From Variovorax sp. YR216 (GTDB taxonomy: Bacteria > Pseudomonadota > Gammaproteobacteria > Burkholderiales > Burkholderiaceae_C): 64,000 nucleotides of DNA. Below the pieces are notes generated by a model. That model was given only the letters and a program-made list of their open reading frames with translations, was not told the origin of the DNA and made no database searches. Numbering within the stretch: the first letter of the stretch is position 1; each line of letters starts with the position of its first letter. Position numbers and translations under genes: made by a program. The stretch spans positions 62,001-126,000 of the forward strand of contig NZ_FNRO01000014.1 of assembly GCF_900107745.1 (NCBI RefSeq), in the 5' to 3' direction. Positions 57,432 to 64,000 of the stretch are shown here, one piece after another.

Positions 57432-58517
57432 ATGAGCGTCATGTTCCATCCCTTGACCGTGCGCCAGATCGCACCCGACACCGACGAGGCGGTCATCGTC
57501 TCCTTCGATGTGCCCACCGACCTGCGCGAAGTCTTCGGCTTCACGCAGGGCCAGTACCTCACCCTGCGCAAGGAGATCGACGGCCAGGACCTGCGCCGCT
57601 CCTACTCGATCTGCGCCGGCGTCGATGACGGCGAACTGCGCGTTGGCGTGCGCAAGGTCAAGGGCGGCACCTTCTCCAACTGGATCAACGAGAAGCTCCA
57701 GCCCGGCGACACCATCAACGTGATGGCGCCGCAGGGCCGCTTCTTCGTGCCGATCGAGCCCGAGGCGAGGCGCCACCATGTCGGCATCGTCGGCGGCAGC
57801 GGCATCACGCCGATCCTGTCGATCATGAAGACGGTGCTTGCGCGCGAGCCGCACTCGCGCTTCACGCTGATCTACGGCAACCGCAAGCTGCAGTCCACGA
57901 TGTTCAAGGAAGAGCTCGAGGACCTGAAGAACCGCTACATGACGCGCCTCGTGCTTCACCATGTGTTCAGCGGCGAGCCGACCGATGCGCCGCTCAACAT
58001 GGGCCGCATGAGCCGCGAGAAGCTCGGCGAGTTCCTCGCGAGCGTGGTGCCGGCCGGCAGCATCGACCACGTCTACATCTGCGGCCCGTTCCAGATGAAC
58101 GACGAGGCGGAGGCCGCCTTGCTCGCGGCCGGCGTGCCGGAAGACCGCATCCACATCGAACGCTTCGGCGTCGCGACGCCCGAGGGCGCGCCGGTGGGCG
58201 CGGTGATCCACGAGGCCAAGCCCGGCGATGCCGAAGTCTCGAAGATCGTCATCATCCGCGACGGCCTGCAGCGCGAGATCGAATTCCGCAAGGACCAGCC
58301 GAGCATCCTCGACTGCGCGTCGGCCTCGGGGCTCGAAGTGCCGTTCTCGTGCACGTCGGGTGTGTGCGGCACCTGCCGCGCCAAGGTCGTCGAAGGCGAG
58401 GTGCGAATGGAGCGAAACTTCGCGCTCGACAAGAACGAGGTCGCGGCCGGCTTCGTTCTGACCTGCCAGGCCCATCCATTGACCGAGAAGGTGGTCCTCT
58501 CATTCGACGAACGCTAA
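57432..58517 (+). CDS. paaE: PaaE: reductase subunit of phenylacetyl-CoA epoxidase
   Basis: A 361-residue NADPH-dependent oxidoreductase. N-terminal FAD domain (QYLTLRKEIDGQDLRRSYSIC, with the RxYS flavin motif), NAD(P) domain (GIVGGSGITPILSIMKTVLA), and a C-terminal plant-type [2Fe-2S] domain with the cysteines of SCTSGVCGTCRAKV and LTCQAHP. It passes electrons to the di-iron centre of PaaA. It is the last of the epoxidase genes; paaR follows 13 bases later. Confidence 0.97.
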   Translation: MSVMFHPLTVRQIAPDTDEAVIVSFDVPTDLREVFGFTQGQYLTLRKEIDGQDLRRSYSICAGVDDGELRVGVRKVKGGTFSNWINEKLQPGDTINVMAPQGRFFVPIEPEARRHHVGIVGGSGITPILSIMKTVLAREPHSRFTLIYGNRKLQSTMFKEELEDLKNRYMTRLVLHHVFSGEPTDAPLNMGRMSREKLGEFLASVVPAGSIDHVYICGPFQMNDEAEAALLAAGVPEDRIHIERFGVATPEGAPVGAVIHEAKPGDAEVSKIVIIRDGLQREIEFRKDQPSILDCASASGLEVPFSCTSGVCGTCRAKVVEGEVRMERNFALDKNEVAAGFVLTCQAHPLTEKVVLSFDER

Positions 58518-58530
58518 GCAAAGGATTTCC

Positions 58531-59148
58531 ATGGCCCGTGGACGCTCACCCGGTTACGACGATCAGCGCGAGATGATCCTGGAGAACGCCGCGCAGCTGT
58601 TCGCCAACCGGGGCTATTCCGCCACCTCGATGAACCAGGTGGCGGAAGCGTGCGGGTTTTCGAAGGCCTCGCTCTATCACTACTACCGCGACAAATACAG
58701 CCTGCTCGTGAGCATTGCGGAGAACCATGTGTCGCGGCTCGAAGACCTTGTCGCGGACGTCGAGGCCCAGGAGCTCGCGCCCGAGGCGCGCCTGCGCGAG
58801 CTCATCCGCCGATTCGTGCAGGAATATGCGGGCGCACGGCACGCGCATCGCGTGCTCACCGAGGACGTGAAGTTCATGGAGGAGGGCGATCGCGAGCGCG
58901 TGCTCGGCACGCAGCGCAAGGTGGTGTCAGGCTTCGCGCGCGCGGTGCTCGAACTTCGGCCCGACCTGCGCGATGCCGCGCTCGCCAAGCCGCTGACCAT
59001 GCTGCTGTTCGGCATGATCAACTGGATGTTCATCTGGATGCGCCCCGACGGCGAACTCGACTACGACGCCATGGCCCCGGTGGTGGCCGATCTCTTCCTC
59101 GGGGGGCTTCCCGGCGTGAAGATTCCCCAGCGCATCGCGTTGATATGA
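58531..59148 (+). CDS. paaR: TetR-family regulator, likely PaaR
   Basis: A 205-residue TetR repressor. The helix-turn-helix is at residues about 10-60: ENAAQLFANRGYSATSMNQVAEACGFSKASLYHYYRDKYSLL. The rest is the ligand-binding helical domain. Its place as the last gene of the paa run, and the 14-bp palindrome at the paaG promoter, support a role as repressor of phenylacetate genes with phenylacetyl-CoA as inducer. It is probably transcribed with the operon it represses. Confidence 0.9.
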   Translation: MARGRSPGYDDQREMILENAAQLFANRGYSATSMNQVAEACGFSKASLYHYYRDKYSLLVSIAENHVSRLEDLVADVEAQELAPEARLRELIRRFVQEYAGARHAHRVLTEDVKFMEEGDRERVLGTQRKVVSGFARAVLELRPDLRDAALAKPLTMLLFGMINWMFIWMRPDGELDYDAMAPVVADLFLGGLPGVKIPQRIALI

Positions 59149-59150
59149 AA

Positions 59151-59240
59151 CACCCCCAGCCTCGCCCAATGCGTGTGGCTCTGCACCCCCTCAAGGGGAC
59201 GCACCCAGCGGCCCGGCCAAGCCGGTTCCGCGGGTGCCTG
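59151..59240 (-). repeat. Intergenic palindromic repeat, copy D
   Basis: An inverted copy of the repeat family, three bases after the paaR stop. It reads CCCCCAGCCTCGCCC, then ATGCGTGTGG in place of CACTTCGTGTGG, CACCCCCTCAAGGGGACG, and CCGGCCAAGCCGG. It marks the end of the paa operon before the transporter genes. Confidence 0.8.
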
Positions 59241-59277
59241 TGAACATTTTCTTAACCACCAAAACGGAGACATGCTC

Positions 59278-60432
59278 ATGAAACACCTCAAACCCCTCGC
59301 GGTGATCGCGGCGCTGCTGGCGTCGGCACTCGCGCATGCGGACATCAACGTCGGCGTGACGGTCTCGGCGACCGGCCCGGCCGCTTCGCTGGGCATTCCC
59401 GAGAAGAACACCATCGCGCTGATGCCCAAGACCATCGGGGGCCAGAAGATCAACTACATCGTGCTCGACGACGCCAGCGACACCACGGCGGCGGTCAACA
59501 ACACGCGCAAGCTGATCTCCGAGAACAAGGTGGACGTGATCCTCGGCTCGACCACCACGCCGAACTCGCTCGCGATGATCGACGTCGCCGCTGAAAGCCA
59601 GACGCCGGTGATCTCGATGGCCGCATCGGCGCGCATCGTCGAGCCGGTCGATGCCAAGAAGCGCTGGGTCTTCAAGACGCCGCAGAACGACATCATGATG
59701 TCGCTCGCCATTGCCGAGCACATGGCGTCCAACGGCGTGAAGACCGTGGGCTTCATCGGCTTCTCCGACGCGTATGGCGAAGGCTGGTTCCAGGAGTTCT
59801 CCAAGGCGGCCGACCTCAAGAAGCTGAAGATCGTCAGCAACGAGCGCTATGCGCGCACCGACACCTCGGTCACCGGCCAGACGCTCAAGCTCATGTCCGC
59901 CAAGCCGGACGCGATCCTCGTCGCGGGTTCGGGCACGCCGGCCGCGCTGCCGCAGAAGAGCCTCAAGGAGCGTGGCTATGCCGGCAAGGTCTACCAGACG
60001 CACGGCGTCGCCAACGCGGACTTCCTGCGCGTGGGCGGCAAGGATGTCGAAGGCACCTTCCTGCCGGCCGGCCCGGTGCTGGTCGCCGACCAGCTTCCCG
60101 CCAGCAACCCGGTGAAGAAGTCCGCGCTGGCCTATGTGTCGGCGTACGAAGCCGCGAACGGCAAGGGCTCGGTCTCGACCTTCGGCGCGCACGCGTGGGA
60201 CACCGGCCTGCTGATGGCCGCTGCGGTTCCGGTCGCGCTGAAGAAAGCGCAGCCCGGCACGCCCGAGTTCCGCGCTGCACTGCGTGATGCGCTCGAGCAA
60301 GTCAAGGAGCTGCCCGGCGCGCATGGCGTGTTCAACATGACTCCCAACGACCATCTGGGTCTGGACCAACGCGCACGCGTGATGGTCAAGATCGAGAACG
60401 GCGCCTGGAAATACATCCCCCCATCACCTTGA
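59278..60432 (+). CDS. Branched-chain-type ABC transporter substrate-binding protein
   Basis: A 384-residue periplasmic binding protein of the Leu/Ile/Val-like family. Signal peptide: MKHLKPLAVIAALLASALAHA. The domain has DINVGVTVSATGPAASLGIPEKNT, NYIVLDDASDTTAAVNNTRKLISENKVDVILGSTTT (in part) and FGAHAWDTGLLMAAAV. Many members bind aromatic acids or amides rather than amino acids. Its place after paaR makes phenylacetate or a related acid a candidate ligand. The start at 59278 is chosen; 59272 (MLMKHL) is in frame too. Confidence 0.93.
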   Translation: MKHLKPLAVIAALLASALAHADINVGVTVSATGPAASLGIPEKNTIALMPKTIGGQKINYIVLDDASDTTAAVNNTRKLISENKVDVILGSTTTPNSLAMIDVAAESQTPVISMAASARIVEPVDAKKRWVFKTPQNDIMMSLAIAEHMASNGVKTVGFIGFSDAYGEGWFQEFSKAADLKKLKIVSNERYARTDTSVTGQTLKLMSAKPDAILVAGSGTPAALPQKSLKERGYAGKVYQTHGVANADFLRVGGKDVEGTFLPAGPVLVADQLPASNPVKKSALAYVSAYEAANGKGSVSTFGAHAWDTGLLMAAAVPVALKKAQPGTPEFRAALRDALEQVKELPGAHGVFNMTPNDHLGLDQRARVMVKIENGAWKYIPPSP

Positions 60433-60433
60433 A

Positions 60434-60530
60434 CCACCCCTAGGCTTCGCGCACTTCGTGTCGCTACGCCAACCCCCTGCGAGGGGGCGATGCCGGCGGC
60501 CCGGCGAAGCCGGTTCCGCGGTATCCCTGG
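60434..60530 (-). repeat. Intergenic palindromic repeat, copy E
   Basis: Inverted copy between the binding-protein and permease genes. It has CCCCTAGGCTTCGCG, CACTTCGTGTCGC, a CCCCCTGCGAGGGGG hairpin, CCGGCGGCCCGGCGAAGCCGG and TTCCGCGG. Its text is nearer to copies A and B than to D and F. Confidence 0.8.
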
Positions 60531-60574
60531 CATGGCGGTGCGAGGCATAGGTTGACGGACTGATTGGAGAGGAC

Positions 60575-61603
60575 ATGGATTTCGATATTGCCCTTTTGCT
60601 GGGGCAGGACGGCATCGTCAATGGCGCCGTCTACGGACTGATGGCGCTGGCGCTGGTGCTGGTGTTTTCCGTCACGCGGGTGATCTTCATCCCGCAGGGC
60701 GAGCTGGTGGCTTTCGGCGCGTTGTCGATGGCCGCACTCAACGCCGGCCGCACGCCGGCCACGCTGTGGCTGCTGCTGGCCCTCGCCGTCGCCACGCTGG
60801 CCGTCGAAGGCTGGCGCTGGAAGCGCGGCGCGACGGTGGACTGGAAAGCCACGGCCGTCTGGACCATCGCCTTCCCGGTGCTGGCCTGCGTGCTGGTGCT
60901 CGGCGTGCGATCCGCGTCGCTCGCGATGCAGGCGGTGACCGCGCTGGTGCTCATCACCCCGCTCGGGCCGCTCTTGTACCGCCTCGCCTATCGGCCGCTG
61001 GCGGATGCGACGGTGCTCATCCTTCTCATCGTCTCTGTGGCGCTGCACGGCGTGCTGGTGGGGCTCGGCCTGCTGTTCTTCGGCGCCGAAGGCTCGCGCA
61101 CGCCGCCTTTCTCCGAGGCGCGGATCGACATCGGCGGGCTGGCGATCACCGGCCAGTCGATGGTGGTGGTCGGCGTGGCGGCTGTTCTCGTCGTCCTCAT
61201 GTTCCTCTTCTTCGAACGCTCCATCGTCGGCAAGGCGCTGCGCGCCACCGCGATGAACCGCGTCGGTGCACGGCTCATGGGTATCCCGACGGACCTGTCG
61301 GGCGACCTGAGCTTTGCGCTCGCGGCGCTGATCGGCGCGGTCTCGGGTCTGCTCATCGCGCCGCTGACCACGGTGTATTACGACACCGGCTTTCTCATCG
61401 GGCTCAAGGGCTTCGTCGCGGCGATCGTCGGCGGGCTCGCGAGCTATCCCATCGCGGTGCTCGGCGCGCTGCTGGTGGGGCAGCTCGAAGCCTTCTCCTC
61501 GTTCTGGGCCAGCGCATTCAAGGAAGTGCTCGTGTTCACTTTGATCATCCCCGTGCTGTGGTGGCGATCGCTGCGTAGCCGTCACGTGGAGGACGAGGAA
61601 TGA
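60575..61603 (+). CDS. Branched-chain-type ABC permease, LivH family
   Basis: A 342-residue inner-membrane protein with about eight hydrophobic segments. LivH-type marks are LGQDGIVNGAVYGLMALALVLVFSVTRVIFIPQGE and, near the C-terminus, LIGAVSGLLIAPLTTVYYDTGFLIGLKGFVAAIVGGLASYP (both in part), the usual cytoplasmic EAA-like loop. It starts after GGAGAGG. Its stop overlaps the next gene by four bases (ATGA), so it is coupled to the fused permease-ATPase. Confidence 0.93.
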   Translation: MDFDIALLLGQDGIVNGAVYGLMALALVLVFSVTRVIFIPQGELVAFGALSMAALNAGRTPATLWLLLALAVATLAVEGWRWKRGATVDWKATAVWTIAFPVLACVLVLGVRSASLAMQAVTALVLITPLGPLLYRLAYRPLADATVLILLIVSVALHGVLVGLGLLFFGAEGSRTPPFSEARIDIGGLAITGQSMVVVGVAAVLVVLMFLFFERSIVGKALRATAMNRVGARLMGIPTDLSGDLSFALAALIGAVSGLLIAPLTTVYYDTGFLIGLKGFVAAIVGGLASYPIAVLGALLVGQLEAFSSFWASAFKEVLVFTLIIPVLWWRSLRSRHVEDEE

Positions 61604-63426
61604 CCCGCCGCCACCTCACCCTCATCTGCATCGCCGCGCTGGCGTTGTGCTGGGCCTGGCTGCCCGAGTTCACCGTCACGATGTTCAGCTACATCGGCCT
61701 CTATTCGATGGTCGCCGCGGGCCTCGTGATGCTCACCGGCATCGGCGGCATGACCTCGTTCGGGCAGGCTGCGTTCGTCGCCATCGGGGCCTATGCCACC
61801 GCGTGGGTCTGTACCTCGCCTGCGGCTGCCGCTGCGCTGGGCGGCTTCGTGCCGGCGGGCGTGCTGCCGTGGGTCGGGCTGGTGCTCGGCCTCGTGCTGA
61901 CCTTCGCGGTCGCCTGGGCGCTCGGCGCGATCACGCTCAAGCTGTCGGGCCACTACCTGCCGCTGTGCACCATCGCGTGGGGGCTGAGCCTGTACTTCCT
62001 GTTCGGCAACCTCGAATTCCTCGGCGGGCAGACCGGTATCACCGGCCTTCCCGCGCTGACGATCGCGGGCATTTCGCTCGCCTCGCCGCGCGCGCTCGGG
62101 CCGCTGATCTGGGCATTGCTGCTGCTCTCGCTCTGGGCACTGCACAACCTGCTCGACTCGCGCGAAGGCCGCGCCATCCGCTCGCTCAAGTCCGGCCGCG
62201 TGATGGCCGAGTCGATGGGCGTCGACACCGCGCGCTACCGCGTCAAGGTGTTCGTGCTCGCGGCGCTGCTGGCGGCACTGTCCGGCTGGCTCTACGCGCA
62301 CATGCAGCGCTTCGTGAACCCGACGCCGTTCAACCTCAATATCGGCATCGAATACCTCTTCATGGCGGTGGTCGGTGGCGCGGGCCACCTGTGGGGCGCG
62401 GTGCTCGGCGCGACGCTCATCACGCTAGTCAAGGAGCAGTTGCAGGACATCCTGCCCAAGCTGCTCGGCGCCAGCGGCAACTTCGAGGTGATCGTCTTCG
62501 GCCTGCTGATGCTCTTCGTGCTCCAGCGCTTCGCCGATGGCCTGTGGCCGACGCTGGCGCGCTGGTCGGGGCGCTTCCTCAAGACCGAACCGGTTCGCGT
62601 ACCGAAGACGACCGCATCGCTCGCGAGCCGCACGCTGCCGCCGGCCGGCACGCTGCTGCTCGAATCGGACAAGGTCACCAAGCGCTTCGGCGGGCTGGTG
62701 GCCAACAACGCGGTCGCGATGACGCTCAAGGCCGGCGAGGTGCATGCGCTCATCGGCCCGAACGGCGCGGGCAAGAGCACCTTCTTCAACATGATCTCGG
62801 GCGTCGACGACCCGACCGAAGGCGAAGTGCGGCTCATCGGCGAGACGATGAACGGCAAGCCTTCGCGCGACTACGCCGCGCGTGGCCTCGGCCGCACCTT
62901 CCAGCATGTGCGCCTGCTCGGCACCCGCACCGTGCTGGAGAACGTCGCCGTCGGCGCGCACCGGCGCGGCCGGCACGGCTGGATCGCCTCGATGCTGCGG
63001 CTCGACCGCGCCGAAGAGGCGGCGCTGCTCGCCGAGGCGCGGCGCCAGATCGAGCGCTGCGGACTCGGCGCCTATGCCGACGTGCCCGCCGCGTCGCTTG
63101 CTCTGGGGCAGCAGCGCGTGGTCGAGATCGCCCGCGCGCTCGCAGGCCAGCCGGCCGCGCTGCTGCTCGACGAGCCTGCCGCCGGTCTTCGCCACCTGGA
63201 GAAACAGGCACTCGCGACGCTGCTGTCGCAACTGCGCGCCGAAGGCCTGGGCATCCTCATCGTCGAGCACGACATGGAGTTCGTCATGAACCTCGCCGAC
63301 CGCATCACGGTGCTCGAATTCGGCACCGTCATCGCCGAAGGCACGCCTGCCGAAGTGCAGGTCAATCCCCGTGTGCTCGACGCCTACCTGGGCGGCAGCG
63401 ACGAACCGATCCCGATGGCCGCATAG
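61600..63426 (+). CDS. Fused LivM permease and LivG ATPase
   Basis: A 608-residue fusion. Residues 1 to about 335 form the LivM-type membrane domain (SYIGLYSMVAAGLVMLTGIGGMTSFGQAAFVAIGAY in part, FGNLEFLGGQTGITGLP). After a short linker comes the LivG ATPase from about residue 350: Walker A IGPNGAGKSTFFNMISG, the Q-loop FQHVRLLGTRTV, Walker B ALLLDEPAAGL and the switch EHDMEF. The signature is LALGQQRVVEIARAL in place of the usual LSGGQ, a change seen in some Liv ATPases. Fusion of M and G is less common than separate genes. Its substrate follows the binding protein. Confidence 0.93.
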   Translation: MTRRHLTLICIAALALCWAWLPEFTVTMFSYIGLYSMVAAGLVMLTGIGGMTSFGQAAFVAIGAYATAWVCTSPAAAAALGGFVPAGVLPWVGLVLGLVLTFAVAWALGAITLKLSGHYLPLCTIAWGLSLYFLFGNLEFLGGQTGITGLPALTIAGISLASPRALGPLIWALLLLSLWALHNLLDSREGRAIRSLKSGRVMAESMGVDTARYRVKVFVLAALLAALSGWLYAHMQRFVNPTPFNLNIGIEYLFMAVVGGAGHLWGAVLGATLITLVKEQLQDILPKLLGASGNFEVIVFGLLMLFVLQRFADGLWPTLARWSGRFLKTEPVRVPKTTASLASRTLPPAGTLLLESDKVTKRFGGLVANNAVAMTLKAGEVHALIGPNGAGKSTFFNMISGVDDPTEGEVRLIGETMNGKPSRDYAARGLGRTFQHVRLLGTRTVLENVAVGAHRRGRHGWIASMLRLDRAEEAALLAEARRQIERCGLGAYADVPAASLALGQQRVVEIARALAGQPAALLLDEPAAGLRHLEKQALATLLSQLRAEGLGILIVEHDMEFVMNLADRITVLEFGTVIAEGTPAEVQVNPRVLDAYLGGSDEPIPMAA

Positions 63427-63436
63427 GATGAAGCTC

Positions 63437-63528
63437 TCCCCCAGCCTCGCCCACTTCGTGTGGCTCTGCACCCCCTCTCCGGGGGCGCACCCGGCGGCCC
63501 GGCAAAGCCGGTTCCGCGGGCGCCCGCG
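63437..63528 (-). repeat. Intergenic palindromic repeat, copy F
   Basis: Inverted copy between the fused permease-ATPase and the LivF gene. It has CCCCCAGCCTCGCC, CACTTCGTGTGGC, a CCCCCTCTCCGGGGGCG hairpin, CCGGCGGCCCGGCAAAGCCGG and TTCCGCGGG. It is very similar to copy D. The next start codon is 22 bases on. Confidence 0.82.
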
Positions 63529-63549
63529 AACGATCACGGTGGAACTGAC

Positions 63550-64000
<451 letters not shown>

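Overview
The window is a 64 kb piece of a GC-rich bacterial chromosome with tightly packed genes. Gene content and order point to a betaproteobacterium of the Comamonadaceae, most likely Variovorax or a close relative. The clues are a Bug/TctC-type binding protein, many LysR regulators each beside one small catabolic operon, an argS-SPOR-dsbA run followed by lptA-lptB-rpoN, a ring-1,2-epoxidase phenylacetate (paa) cluster beside a branched-chain-type ABC transporter, and a family of short intergenic palindromic repeats. This is inferred from content, not from a database search. I see no rRNA, tRNA, insertion sequence, prophage or CRISPR array.

Layout. 1-12 kb: a truncated thiolase, a DUF2917 protein divergent from a LysR regulator, a ProQ/FinO RNA-binding protein, malate synthase G, an IclR regulator divergent from an HMG-CoA-lyase-like and CoA-transferase pair, a VOC protein, a second LysR, a DUF2214 membrane protein and a large membrane protein with a spermidine-synthase-like tail. 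12-19 kb: a housekeeping block (PsiF-like protein, argS, SPOR protein, dsbA, lptA, lptB, rpoN). 19-29.5 kb: a YceI-like protein with no usable start codon, a hybrid histidine kinase, an RNA methyltransferase, a core-MetE protein, a GST, a PIN protein, a kinase-like protein, a SEC-C protein, an MFS transporter and small enzymes. 29.5-35.8 kb: a chaperone-usher fimbrial operon behind an AT-rich leader. 35.9-51.2 kb: pncC-pgpA, a flavin monooxygenase plus solute-binding protein with a divergent LysR, a response regulator and hybrid kinase pair, thiL, a YbdK-type ligase, a cation/proton antiporter, apaG, rpe, an AstE-like peptidase and a secreted carboxylesterase. 51.3-64 kb: paaY divergent from paaG-I-K-A-B-C-D-E-R, then a branched-chain-type ABC transporter whose membrane and ATPase subunits are fused.

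How the genes work together. The paa block encodes activation of phenylacetate to its CoA ester (PaaK), ring epoxidation (PaaABCDE), isomerisation of the epoxide (PaaG) and thioesterase rescue (PaaI), with a TetR-type regulator (PaaR) at its end. A perfect 14-bp palindrome at 52046-52059, just downstream of a promoter-like sequence, is the likely PaaR operator. PaaZ, PaaF, PaaH and PaaJ are not in the window, so the lower pathway must lie elsewhere. The adjacent ABC transporter may import phenylacetate or a related aromatic acid.

The most unusual signal is the repeat family. Six copies of about 90 bp and one diverged copy sit directly against stop codons, in both orientations. They carry three stacked hairpins and divide convergent gene pairs and three consecutive junctions between paaR and livF. 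Other points of interest are nested dyads in divergent promoters, a strong hairpin after the major fimbrial subunit, a nested inverted repeat at 26012-26051, and the broken start of the YceI gene.
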